From Formicarius rufipectus (lineage: Eukaryota; Chordata; Aves; Passeriformes; Formicariidae): a DNA stretch of 64,000 nt. The stretch spans positions 355,031-419,030 of the forward strand of contig VXAU01003502.1 of NCBI GenBank assembly GCA_013399695.1, in the 5' to 3' direction. The position numbers were made by a program, and so were the translations under genes. Under the pieces are notes generated by a model. The model was not told the origin of the DNA. It worked only from the letters and a program-made list of their open reading frames with translations, and ran no database searches. Position 1 is the stretch's first letter; every line of letters begins with the position of its first letter. Positions 52,527 through 63,118 of this stretch are shown one piece after another.

Positions 52527-53750
52527 GTTTCTCAGTTGTTGCTGGAAATGACACAGATTTTGTCCAGTTTCTTAAGTCATGTGTGTAAATGAATCTTACA
52601 TTTGGTCATTTGAAGAGGATAGGAAATATACAGTCATATTTTATTTCCATTTAATATAGCTCATATCCTTTGGAAAAATGCCATCCCATGCTACATGCAC
52701 AGATGCAGGCACAATGCAGTGAGGTACAGGAACCAAGCTCCTAAGCTAAAGTTGTAGGAGGGGAAACTTTGGCTATTGATTTCATGGGCACAGAGAAGAG
52801 GTCAGCTGCTAAGTGTTTCAACCTACTTGTAAATTGTTTTATTATCCTGCTGTCTTTGTGACCCTTGGACAATCATCATTGCTGCAAATCGATAGCGATC
52901 CTGTATCCTGTGTTTACAGCAGAAACAGGAAAGGTGTCTATGTTGAGGAGCTGGTTAGAGGGAAGTAACTTGGACTTGTTCTTCTTGAAATATTTATTAC
53001 CTTTCACAGATTTTTTATGGGCTCCAGAAGACATTTGAATGAGGTGCTAGGTTGAAAACTGAACTGAGAGGCTGTTCCTTATGTAGATGAAGATGGTATA
53101 AAGGAATTAACTGTTTGACAGCTGGACTTTGACTTTTGATGGATATTTTTTACAGGAGAGTGTGAATCCCCCGCTCCTTTGTCAGCTGCTCGAAATACAG
53201 GGCCAGGTGTGCAGAGGATCAGTGCTCACTGTTCCATTCCTGTTCTGGGAGCAGATAGATGAGGGCTGTGTGGAGTTCTTCTCCTGCCTCTGGGCTTCCC
53301 AGGGAGCATCCCAGGGCAGAGGGAGCTGTCCCAGGATGTGTTACTCATGGGTCCATGGTGGGGAAGCAAGGGGGTAAGTTGGACTCGGGAATATGTGCCT
53401 GAGCCATGATGCCTCCTGCAGCTGCTTTTCTTGGGGCGGAGGTTGTGTTCAAGACCTTACCCAGGGTTTGGTTTACAGCCACTATCCAGCCTACAAAAAG
53501 CAATTAAAACATAGCAAGTATTTGCCCCTGGCAACCCTTGCTGGCTTGCAGAAAGAAGTCTGCAAATAAATTACTGCTTTTCAACATTAGCTTGTACCCT
53601 CCTCATAAACCCCTTCCTGAGCTTGGCATTGGGAAAGAAATAAAACAGCATTCAACCAGAGACTAGAGTTTTGTGTTGTGATTTTATTTTTACTCTAGAA
53701 TTTCAGTTATTTTTACCTAACAAACACCATTATTACCCCTATAACTCTCT
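52527..53750. other. Unique non-coding stretch, nothing recognised
   Basis: No supportable gene. 53150-53420 is moderately GC-rich and open for 82 codons (53129-53377 plus), with no recognisable domain. Confidence 0.55.
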
Positions 53751-53980
53751 GCATGCCGACACTGAGGGTCTGCGTCGCCTGTGTCTGACAGCTTGCTAAT
53801 AATGCAGCGTGGTACGAGCACGTCCTGTGCCAGGAGCGATTACTGCGAGCAGGCGGCAGCGCGATGACAGCCTTGAGGAGTGGCAAGCACAGTCGGAGAG
53901 GTGACATCGGAGGGAATTTCCCAATTATTTCTGCTTCGTTAGGCTTAGGGTGACAGGAAGGTCACGCAGCAAGCGTGCTC
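53751..53980. promoter_or_regulatory. CpG-dense block, candidate regulatory element
   Basis: I count 16 CpG dinucleotides in 230 bases, far above the rest of this CpG-poor window. The block is unique sequence, carries words such as CTAATAATGCAGCG and GCGATTACTGCGAGC, and passes directly into an AT-rich block containing a paired GATA-type inverted repeat. CpG retention suggests an unmethylated or constrained element such as an enhancer, a small CpG island or an unannotated promoter. No TATA box, exon or long conserved frame identifies it further. Function is inference. Confidence 0.4.
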
Positions 53981-54055
53981 CTGCCCAGAAGGGGAAGGTC
54001 TCCTCTTTCAGACTTCTCAAGATGGTCCCTTTATAATTAGGAGATGTGATTTAAT

Positions 54056-54083
54056 TTTATTATCTTTTAAAAAAGATAATAAA
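54056..54083. promoter_or_regulatory. Inverted repeat with two opposed GATA-type sites
   Basis: Two 13-base arms (54056-54068 and 54071-54083) are exact reverse complements separated by AA. The left arm contains TTATCT and the right arm AGATAA, so two WGATAR sites face outward with fixed spacing. The structure is seen directly. GATA-factor binding is inferred from the well-known motif, and chance in AT-rich DNA cannot be excluded. Confidence 0.5.
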
Positions 54084-54360
54084 CTATTGACAGCTGAGGT
54101 TTCAGGCTGAATTTAGCCATAATCACAACCACAGATGCTTGTGTTTTCACACAAGTAACTGTACTCATTAAGTCTTCCCATATAAACAGCTAAAATTCAG
54201 GATTAAATTGCCAAAAGAAATCAAGACTTCAGAATACCAGCGAGCTGCTGGCCAGAACATCTACTGAATATATGGAATGGGCAAGGGCAGAGAGGGGAGA
54301 GCAAAGGGCGATGAGGACAGCTTTTGTGGTGTTGGTGCTGGCCATGAAGGATGGGATTAA
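54084..54360. other. AT-rich unique block, candidate conserved non-coding sequence
   Basis: It follows the GATA inverted repeat and has no long open frame. It contains words such as AGCCATAATCACAACC and CTCATTAAGTC and ends where the CR1 at 54361 begins. I cannot test conservation. No gene or repeat seen. Confidence 0.35.
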
Positions 54361-54712
54361 TCCTAGAATATCCTGAGTTGGAAGGTGCCCACAAGGAAGT
54401 TCAGCTCCTGGTCCTGCTCAGGACTGCTCCAAGAATCACACGACATGCCTAAGAGCATTGTCCAAATGCTTCTTGAACTTTATTGGACTTGGTGCTGTGA
54501 CCACTTCCCTGGGGAGCCTATTCAGTACCCAGCCACCCTCTGGGTGAAGAACCTTTTTCTGATATCCAACCTAAACCGGCCCTGACACAACTTCAGGTCA
54601 TTCCCTCAGGTTCTTTCACTGGTCCCGACAGAGAAGAGATCAGTGCCTTCCCCTCCTCCTCCCCTTGTGAGGAAGCTGTAGACTCTGATAAAGTGTCCCA
54701 TCAGTTTCCACT
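54361..54712 (-). pseudogene. CR1 LINE, ORF2 end plus 3' UTR, decayed
   Basis: This is the longest CR1 copy here. On the plus strand it starts TCCTAGAATATCCTGAGTTGG-like at the 3' terminus and continues through CACGACATGCCTAAGAGCAT to CTGGGTGAAGAACC and CAGAGAAGAGATCAGTGCC. On the minus strand the C-terminus of ORF2 is readable: GNDLKLCQGRFRLDIRKRF, then FFTQRVAGY followed by a stop. The family normally continues into a conserved W-N-x-LP segment, which is broken here by stops. It is 5'-truncated to about 350 bases and dead. Confidence 0.93.
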
Positions 54713-55443
54713 TGATTAATGTCACTTTTTCAGAATTAGGTTTCTCTGCTAAGCCAGGCAGTGCAGACTGATCTGGAGAGAGTGTGGAAGTCCAGACTGC
54801 CCAGCAGCCCTTCTCTTATAGAGGAAACCTGGATTCCAGGCTTAGACAGGACACCTAGATTTACTTAACCAGTATCAGACAAGATGACTTTCATTCTGTG
54901 TGGTGTTTAACAACATATCAACTGAAATATTAATCCTGTTCCTGTGACAGCATGGTGTTGCCATGATGTAGCTCTCATAAAATTACTGGCAAGGAGTGAT
55001 TTTTTTTTTTTTTCTCTGTCAGAAGGTGTTTTAATCATGCAGCTTCATTTAAGGTTGTGTATTCTGTTGGTATCATTCTTGTGGAAAGGGCAGCATGGAG
55101 CAAGAATGGAGACATAGTATTATCTTGCAGACCCTGTCTGAAGCCAACACTTTATCTGCTCCTTTAGGGTAACAGGACAGAGCACAGAAGAGCTGTTTGT
55201 GCTCAGAAGCTGGTGTCAGGGGTGCCTGAGTATTAACAAAGTACACCTCTCTGCTTGCAGCCCTGAGCACATAGTGGTTCATGGGCTGGCAGGGCTCTAA
55301 CTTGGCTTCTTAGTCCTTCCAGGTTGGACATATTTGACCAGTCAGGGAATGACAGTAATGTAGAAACTGAACTGAACATGCATCAGTCAAGAAACTATTT
55401 CTGCAAGGAGGATTTTGAATTGGTGACATGCCACAAAGTTATA
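54713..55443. other. Unique stretch between two CR1 copies
   Basis: No gene or repeat recognised. A T14 run lies at 55000-55013. Frames below 70 codons only. Confidence 0.6.
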
Positions 55444-55570
55444 CAGAACCACAGAATCATAGAATATCCTGAGTTGGAAGGGGACCCACAAGGATCATCA
55501 AAGTCCAACTCCTAGCCCTGCACAGGACACTCCCAAGAATCACACCATGTGCCTGAGGGCATTGTCCGAT
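55444..55570 (-). mobile_element. CR1 LINE, 3'-end fragment
   Basis: The plus strand begins with octamer-derived words (CAGAACCACAGAATCATAGA), then TATCCTGAGTTGGAAGGGGA, CAAGTCC-like, CCCTGCACAGGACACTCCCA and CCATGTGCCTGAGGGCATTG. It belongs to the same group as 52419-52526 and 54361-54712. 5'-truncated, about 125 bases. Confidence 0.95.
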
Positions 55571-57344
55571 GTATCACTATATAAAGTGCAGGAAAGAATG
55601 AGTGGTTTTGTTGTAGAGTGCTTATTTTTGGGTGTTGGTTTGTTACATTTTTTTCATTAGAAAAAGCCATATACAAATTTGCTTTTCGGTGGGATGAAAA
55701 ATCAAAATTTTAAATACTTCTTTGTTATTTTGGAGAAGTGCCATCTCAATGCTTTTTTACAGTTCCCAGCCCTCTGGGATGGGCAACCCACTGAGGCAGC
55801 ATCCTCTGAGCAGTAGGTTATGTCCGATTGGGATTCTGGTGTATGAGGGTTGTGAGAACTTGGACTGCATCAAGGCATAAAGAGAGACTATTAGACAGCA
55901 CAGTGGGATTCTCAAATCCAAACTCCTAATTTTAGAGAAAAAATACAGAAATTAAAAACACTATAATGCAAAAGTGTTGGGGTTTTTTTTTTAACAAAAA
56001 AGCTATCACAGCTATTGGAAAACTGAGATCCAGTGAGAAACACACTTCATTTGATGCCAAATTTTGTCAAAACTGCTTGAGAGTGAGACTATCACTGGTG
56101 CTGAGCAGTGTAGGAAGGTATGAATTAGCTTGCTGCCAGGTCGGGTCTGGAAAACAGGCCACGCAAGATTAAAATGAAACTAAAGTCACTGAAAGTAGGA
56201 ATCTAAATTGTTCTTTAAGTGATTTGTCCCTGTCATTGTGTTGCAGGAATATGTATGAAAAGTAGTGTTTTCTTTTCATCCCTCAAACTGGGAGAAAAGC
56301 ACTCCAGACATGCACATAGAGTGCTAAATGAGAAGTCCTGGGATACCTGAGTCATCCATGGGACCTTCAGGAGAGTTGTGTCTCCCCAGTGCTGCGGATG
56401 TACCCAGAGCTGTCGATGCTCATGTGTAGTAAACTGAGTTGAACATGCACTAATGAACTCCCTGCATCACATGCAGTCACCTAATTTTAAGTGTCAAGTC
56501 TCATCTGATGTTTAACATTTACAGAATTACTGATTTTTCAATTACAGATCTGCTGCTTGTAAAGAAACTTGTATTTGTGTTCCCCTCTTCTTCCCTAAGA
56601 AAAACATGAAAACAACTCCTTACTGAAATTTTGCATGTTTCCAGAAACTTGTTCAATATATATGTCAGTTCCATTCATTATTTTCAATCTGTATGCCATA
56701 TCTATGTCAAACATGAGATGCCCTTTGTTTATGCTAGTATCGCATGGCCCAACTGGACGTTTGGGAAAATAGGAGATGGTTGGAAATGAGGAATCTGTGT
56801 GTCTAGTTGTTGTCTGTGTTGTTGCAGTATTTGTAGCCAGTGCTTCAGTCTTTCCTTGCTCATGCATGTCTCTGTGTTTGACCCTCAGCAAGTCACTAAG
56901 TCCCCCTGCTCCTCTGTTCCCTGATTACCTTAGGGCAGCATTCTTGCCTGTCTGCACTGGCAGCCCACTTTTTTTATTATTTTTTTTTTTCCCCTGGACA
57001 AGGAATTTTTTTAGTAGTTTCCTATGAGATTATTCTAGTATTATTCAGGAAAAAAGATAAAGTGATGTGTATCTGTTTTCACACTGATGAGTTCAGCAAT
57101 GTCTGGGCAAATACAGTTTCAGGGAAAGTGCAGTCTGGTTTTGGAGTGAAGTTTAACCCATGGAGGGTGCTTATGGGAGATGGGGGTGGTTTTAAGGCAT
57201 TGTTTTTAATCCCTTTGTCAAGTTGTGTACTGTGCAGGGCAGGGCACTTTCTCCCAGGACCAGCTGACAAATACTCCATCTAAAGCAATGTTGATGTATA
57301 TCCAAACCTCTCTCCAAGTGAGGCCAAGCACTTTGGCAGTTCCT
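55571..57344. other. Unique non-coding stretch, nothing recognised
   Basis: No supportable gene. A 98-codon minus frame (56595-56891) overlaps an 83-codon plus frame and neither resembles a known protein. T runs lie near 55982 and 56970-56990. Confidence 0.55.
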
Positions 57345-57560
57345 TTTTGCAGTGAGGTTCTCCAAAGCTGACAGCCGAGGCGCTGCTCAATGGGCCAGCG
57401 AAGGGCCGGTGCTGATTAATGATGCAAACACAGCCCCAGGAGCAATGCTTGAGCAAACAGGGGTGATGTCAGCCCTAGCAACAGATGGCAAAGCCCCTTC
57501 TCCCGTTCTCCACGGGCTGCTCAAGCACTCGGAGCTGGTGAATAAGGAACAATAAGGGTA
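57345..57560. promoter_or_regulatory. GC-richer block, candidate conserved regulatory element
   Basis: About eight CpGs fall within roughly 215 bases, with the words GGTGCTGATTAATGATGCAA and CCCTAGCAACAGATGGC (an E-box-like CAGATG). A 67-codon plus frame (57352-57555) crosses it but has no recognised domain or exon borders. The block contrasts sharply with its AT-rich flanks and is unique. An enhancer or other constrained non-coding element is my best guess; a small exon is possible. Confidence 0.35.
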
Positions 57561-57898
57561 GCACAGGGTTAACCGCCACTTTTATCAGTGTTTTTGTGCT
57601 GGCTTAGCTCTTTCACAGCAGAATGTCAGTGGGTGAATTGATTATTTTTTTTGTTTTGTTTTGCTGTCCAGACTCCAGAGAAAAGTGGCCACAAGCAACT
57701 TTTAGCTCTTGGGGCTGCCTGCTAAAAGGGGCACAATAAACATCCTTCCTGCAAATGTGGAAAAAGTAATTGAAGGTGAAGCTGTTTTATAGAGGTTTCT
57801 GATGCTGTTGCAAATTGTTATGGGTCAGTTGCTATTTCTAACACAAACCTCAGCTGCTCAGGGTGGCTGGAAATGCCCCTGTTAATTGCCATCAGGCT
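57561..57898. other. Unique stretch, nothing recognised
   Basis: AT-rich sequence with a T/G-rich patch near 57644-57664. No gene or transposon is recognised. Confidence 0.55.
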
Positions 57899-58095
57899 GA
57901 GGTCTTGTCTGTAGACACAAGTTGTATTGCTTTAACTACACTGGTATCATTAAAGCGGTACAAATACCGTGAGGTGAATGCAGTTACAGAAGTATAAATG
58001 AGCTTGTTTATCTCATAATCTATGCTAGTATAAAGCACCTTTATACCCATATAATTGCACTGGCTGAGAGTTGTGCCAGGGTAAATGTTTTGGTA
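57899..58095. mobile_element. Ancient non-autonomous DNA transposon with long inverted arms
   Basis: The left arm (GGTCTTGTCTGTAGACACAA, then GTTGTATTGCTTTAACTACA and TTAAAGCGGTACAA near 57950-57963) and the right arm (TATAAAGCACCTTTATACCC near 58030, then a decayed TTGTGCC...GGTACAAAA) are diverged partners of one long palindromic element. Within the left arm, 57922-57935 and 57950-57963 form a hairpin (TTGTATTGCTTTAA against TTAAAGCGGTACAA) with two wobble positions. This layout and wording match old short DNA transposons spread in reptile and bird genomes whose termini read like GTCTACAC. No transposase is present. I do not assign a family name; exact ends and target duplications are not resolved. 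Confidence 0.65.
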
Positions 58096-60019
58096 CAAAA
58101 ATCAATAACTGGCATAGTTGGAGGCTGTCTGGGGTCTGGCAGGCTGAAAGTGCTGTGCTGCAGCAGCTTCCATACTGAATGCTCAGCTATTTTTGGTTTT
58201 AATCTATCATTCTTGTCATGACCTAGAAATAAAAATTTAATGGAAAGTTGAATTTATGGCAGCAGCATAAATAGGGGTCACAGGTGCTATCTCCTCCCTT
58301 GAACTCCAGTGGCTGGAGAATGAAGGAGCCATCTGAGACATGGGACAGGAGAGGTATTTTCCCATGCAGAGACAGGGAAACAGGACAGCCAACAGACCAT
58401 CCTGGACAACTGTCAATGATGGGAAAGAGAGTGATAGAGACTAAAGTGAGAGGTGTAGAGCTTCTTCACAGCTTTCTGGAGCTGCTCTAATTTATGCCAT
58501 AAGGCCGCACTGACAGCCTCAAATCTGGGAAGACCTTCAGGAGTAAGAGACAATCCCATTTTGCCTCCCTCAGCTGCCTGATTGATTTTTATCTTAGGAC
58601 ACAGAGGGTGGGGCTTCCCTTATCAAACTGTAGTCATCTGCACCTGAGCTGGTTTTTAAACTGCCTTTATAGTGACTGGAGAGAGATAGACACCTCGAAA
58701 CTCCATTTTTTCTCCTTATGGCTTGAATATATAAAAAAACCCAAACATATAAACATGCTTAAGATGTGCCTACGTCTCTCCTTGACTGTACAAGGGTATT
58801 TGTCAGCTAGGTGAGTACAAGTCTTACCTGCTTGAGTTAACCAAGGTCATACTCTGCTCTGTGGCACGTGTGTTAACCCTTGACTTCGTGAGATGTTTTG
58901 GTGGTGTGGCTGGGGAAATATTACTGACTCTTGGAAAAACCCCTGTGCTTAATCCACGTGTTTAATCATGTTTCTTTGTCCTCCTTTCTTTAACTGACAA
59001 AGCAAAATTATTTTGGGCATAGGGAGTCTTAGTGAACCTTTAATGAACTGTTGCTCATTTCACTTTTTACTGAACTGTTGTTGATTATTTTGTTACTTTG
59101 CGCTGTTGCTACCTGGATTAATTTCTGCCTTGTCATACAAGCATTGCTTTTGGAAGAGAAAAGGCCGCTGTAGTTCTCTGTGCATCCATGGTTTTGGACC
59201 ACCACCACTGCTCTTTGAGGTAGCCACCAGGATTGCCCAGGTCCTCCAGCAGTGCACTCAGCTTTGTCTGTCACTGTTACCAGATATCACAGCCCTTTTG
59301 AAAATGGTATTTTGTTGTTCTTGGGATTAGATCTGTGCCTATTCTGACTTTGGTGGAGCCCCATCCCAGCTGCCAAGCAGTCTCTGGTCTTTGCTCCCAG
59401 TTCCTGCTTGTCTCTGTGATACCCCACGCAGCTAAGTGGCTCTTAGCTCAGTGCAGTGTGTTTTGGGAGATAAGGGCTGTTAAGAAGCTATCTGATAGTG
59501 ATTTCCTCCATCTTAAATTTTTTTAAAAACCTAATCCATTTGCCTTTTATCTCTGGGTTCTTTCAATTTCACAGAGCACTACCTACAGCAGATATAACCT
59601 GACCAGTTTCTAAACTTAGGGCTGTGCTATTGCAGTAAAAACAATATCATAAGTAAAAAGAATAATTTGGGTGAGGATACCTAATTGATTCATCAAGGGT
59701 TATATACCACAAACACTTCAAAGCATCCTCACAGGATCCTGCTGTGAACTGCTGGTCAGCCTCCTGCCACATAAAGCCCTAGGTGAAAATGTTCTGCATG
59801 TTTTAAGGAGGTACTGAGTCTTAGACTTAAAAACCCCAAACCTCACAGTTTTTCCTGGCATAGAGACTATATCAAGTATTTGTACCTACTTTTATCTATG
59901 TTTTCCCAATTTTTTTCTCTAAAAGAGCTCTCAAAATTGCTGACATTCTTAAAGCAAAAACCCGAGAGACTGAAGAGTTCTAAATGTGCTTCTGCACAGA
60001 ACCAGTCTTCAACACATTG
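58096..60019. other. Unique non-coding stretch, nothing recognised
   Basis: No supportable gene. Open frames are 81 codons or fewer. 59150-59420 is moderately GC-rich. I recognise no transposon or RNA gene. Confidence 0.55.
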
Positions 60020-60140
60020 TTTTAATTCTATAGCTAAGATTCCCTCTCTGTAAAATGGGAGAAATATGTTTAACCCAAGGAGGAGTTAACCTCATACCTC
60101 ACACAGGCTTTTGGTGCTGAATTCATTGACATTTATAGGG
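60020..60140 (+). mobile_element. MIR-like SINE, central and 3' part
   Basis: CCTCTCTGTAAAATGGGAGA near 60044, then CCTCATACCTCACACAGG near 60089 and GAATTCATTGACATTTATAG near 60119 follow the MIR order of CTGTAAAATGGG, then ACCTCACAGG, then AATTCATTAATGTTT. It is diverged and old, with ends unresolved. Confidence 0.55.
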
Positions 60141-60872
60141 TGAAATGTTATCTTTGTATACTAGATGTTGTTAAAGAACGTGATTTGAGGTTCTTAGATT
60201 TTCCTTGAGTTTTTGGGGTTTTTTTTATGATTTCTAAGTGTACGGTGAAGACTCTAAAGTCACTGAGGAATTAAGTTTTATTTCCAACTTGATAAAACAT
60301 ACTGAAAACTATTGAAAACTTAGGTAACTTAGTGTTGTTTTGAGTTCCACGTTTGAGGCAGTTTTATTCCCTTCAGAAGTGAATAAAAAAAAAAAAAAGT
60401 AACTGATCTGTAAATCAACCCTTTGATGCAGTAAAACTGCCAGAAACCAAAACTGATCTGGCTCAAATGATAGACACTTACTCTGGCTGACAACTTATAC
60501 ATTTAATTGGAAGCTACAGCTTTTGAAATGAATTGGACAGGGTAAAATCATCACAGTTTTAGATGCAGACAGTGACAGAAGCCAGTATGTTCAGTTCTCT
60601 TCATTGAGGCTTGTAACACAGAAAAAGCTGCTGATCGTACTGGATTGCGATTGAAGATATTTGCCCTTCACTGAATAATGAGCTTGCAATCACAATTTGC
60701 TGAAACAGGTTCTTTGTACAAACGAAACTTAAATCAGAGGGAAGTTAAATCTCATTTCTTACTCTTCGATCAAAACCTTCATGCTTGAGTGCCTCATAGA
60801 GAGGAACATTAGGCTCACATTTCTGTAATCTTACTTGTTATTCAAGATTTACTCCTGATAGCTTAAACTACT
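60141..60872. other. Unique AT-rich stretch
   Basis: No gene or transposon recognised. T/G-rich patch near 60211-60227 and an A13 run near 60386-60398. Confidence 0.6.
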
Positions 60873-60932
60873 GGGGGCGGGGGGGGGGGGGGGAACAAAC
60901 CCACAAAAACAAAACAAAAAAAACCACACCCA
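60873..60932. repeat. G-run followed by A/C-rich tract
   Basis: G5, one C, then G15 (60879-60893) are followed by AAAC and CCACACCC units. The G-run has G-quadruplex potential on the plus strand, and homopolymer length here is prone to sequencing error. Confidence 0.85.
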
Positions 60933-61019
60933 TACAGGCTTAAAAATGGAAAATCGATTCATTTTTACCACTTTGCAAAGCCTTTCATTATAAAACGGGA
61001 GCAAAACAAGTAGAAAAGG

Positions 61020-61310
61020 ACTGCATGCATCCTAAGTCACCAAATCTTTTCACTTGTTTCCCGGACTCGGACAACAATGCCACTATGAACATAGCTCTGA
61101 GGAGGAAGAGCATGCTGGGTAATGAGATGCAAATGAGCACCCCAGGCATCCTACTCGGCCTCAGAGCCTTTGTATCCAGTAGCGCAATAACAACCAGCTT
61201 TTGAGTCGTGATAGGGTAGCACAGAATAGGGTTCACAATGGGTATGTTTATTATCCTCATGGTTCTCCCCAGCTTGTGGTCAGCAGGATAGTTAAACTTG
61301 GCATCCATTT
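61020..61310. promoter_or_regulatory. Octamer-bearing unique block, candidate enhancer
   Basis: It contains a perfect POU/Oct octamer ATGCAAAT at 61127-61134 within a sequence of even composition that keeps several CpGs (near 61062, 61068, 61156, 61182 and 61207). A 106-codon minus frame (60988-61308) is open across it but shows no domain I know. Long open frames in both directions can arise in constrained non-coding DNA. The octamer is seen; regulatory function is inference. Confidence 0.35.
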
Positions 61311-62971
61311 TAGTGAGAAGCTGCCTAGCTTAAAACTAGCTGAAATAAGTATCACAATTAAGTGTAACAAAACTCAGTGTGGGACCTTGTGAAGGGAGAA
61401 GAGCATTTTATTTTATTTTATTTAACTTGATCTGCAGGTAGGTTTTTCTTACTCACACTGTCATGCTCTTCACACCCAGGCATATATATCAGGTGCTGTG
61501 GCCAAGATGACTCTTGTGGCAAACTGAAGCCCTCACTGTGTCTCTTGTGTTCTTCTTGAACTGACAAGGAATTGAGTTTTGAACATGCCTTTTAAAGCAT
61601 TTAGGAATTAACAATTACCTTTGCATCACAGTTTTGCTTACTTCTGCTTCTGTAACATGTTGCTGATTTTCTTCATCTGTCTTTATATCTTTAAGAACAT
61701 CATGTGTTTTTCTCTTATCATGATAGTATAGCTGATGTACTGGAACCCTGCTCCCCTTCTGTTACCAAATCACAGGTCTTCTGCTGAGACCTTATTGGAG
61801 CCCTGTGCCCAGATGTAAACAGCATGTTCCCCAGTTTTCTCCTTGGTTTAGCAGTATAGATCATTCTTTCAAACCTGACTGTTGTTTCTTTTGGTGCTTT
61901 CACACATACTTGTTTCCATTCCTGTATCATCCATATTCATCCTAATGTATGTACAAGAGGAAGGTAGCTAAGGAGACTTTATTTACTCAGTTGGAAAGAC
62001 CAAAGAAGGAATAGCTTTGATTGCTCCTTGGGTACACAATTCTGCCATGCAGGTCTGAGATGACCTCAGAGATCCATTTATGTGACCAGGGAAGAAGCAC
62101 AGGTGAGGCCTGGGTCAAGTCACACACATGCCCCTTTCAAGTAGGTGAACATGGTTATCTAGGGTCTTCAGAGGATGAGGAAGTGGAATATGAGGGCATG
62201 TGCACTAACCAAGTGTTGAAATGAGAATTTAGAAAGTAGAAAGGAAAAGAAGTGTGTAAGTAGTGATGGAGCGAAACAGCTGTGCTGAGCTTCAGGCAGG
62301 AGAAAGTAAAAACCAAATGGTGGTTATCCCTACACTTGTGGTACTTCTACCAGCTGCTTGTCACCACCTCTGGATGCATCCTCTGTTCCAAAAGTAATCT
62401 TTGCAGTAGCATCACTCCATCCTTATTCGTGAAGTGATGGCTGGCTCTTGCTCCTCTGCCATCAGTCCTGTTGGCAGCAAAGGCTTGCTTAGCATCCCTG
62501 CTTTAAGTCTCCTCTCTTCCTCTGCTGGGATTGATGCCCATTCACATCCTCCCTGAGTGCACATCTCCTTATTCTTCTGTCCCTTCATGCTCTCATGCCA
62601 GCCTCATTCTTTTCAGTCAGTTATAAATAGGTCAGTGTCATAGTTTAACAGCAGCAGCAGCAAAAGTGGTGCATGGAGTGTTGCTGTGAGACCCTTGACT
62701 GAGCAACTGAACATGGGGTGTGCTTGTCCTTCCTGTGCTCTGTTGGCCTGCTCACGTGAAAAGGGCTCACTCTGGGGATGCCACCTCTCCCTTGGTTTCA
62801 AGTGGGGATCACAGCTAATAGTGTATTTTTCCCACTGATAGAAGTTTATCAATCCCTGGACAAAGAAGGAAAAAAGAGGCAAGTTTTAGAAAATGCTTAG
62901 TGCTGTTATAGCTGAGCTTTATGATACTGTTACTTAATAAGATCTTACTTTTACAGAAGTAGTTTTTTCCT
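61311..62971. other. Unique non-coding stretch with short simple repeats
   Basis: (ATTTT)n with about four units lies at 61405-61424, and a short (AGC)n run at 62650-62663. No gene, transposon or RNA gene is supported. Open frames stay below 90 codons. Confidence 0.6.
61405..61424. repeat. (ATTTT)n microsatellite
   Basis: Four near-perfect copies of a five-base A/T unit. No attached SINE or LINE body was recognised. Confidence 0.8.
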
Positions 62972-63118
62972 CTATAGATCACAAGGCACTTTATGAAGAA
63001 AGATACCCATTATCCCAGTTTTATGGGGAGGGAAACTGAAGCACAGAGACATAAAATGTCCCATGTGAGGTTACAGACCAAGACAAAGGGTGAGCTGGAA
63101 ACCAAACAGAGGGGTCTC
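62972..63118 (-). mobile_element. MIR-like SINE, long fragment
   Basis: The plus strand shows GATCACAAGGCACTTTATGA, then CCATTATCCCAGTTTTATGG, GGAGGGAAACTGAAGCACAG, AAATGTCCCATGTGAGGTTA and GGGTGAGCTGGAAACC. This is the reverse complement of an amniote MIR SINE (CTTGGGCAAGTCAC, CCTCAGTTTC, AAAATGGGGATAA, GCTTTGAGATC in element order). About 145 bases are collinear, the best MIR-type copy in the window. It encodes nothing. Confidence 0.78.

Noticed and set aside
62650..62882. Leu-run frame over the (AGC)n repeat
   Set aside because: The Leu run is just the trinucleotide repeat; the rest has no domain.
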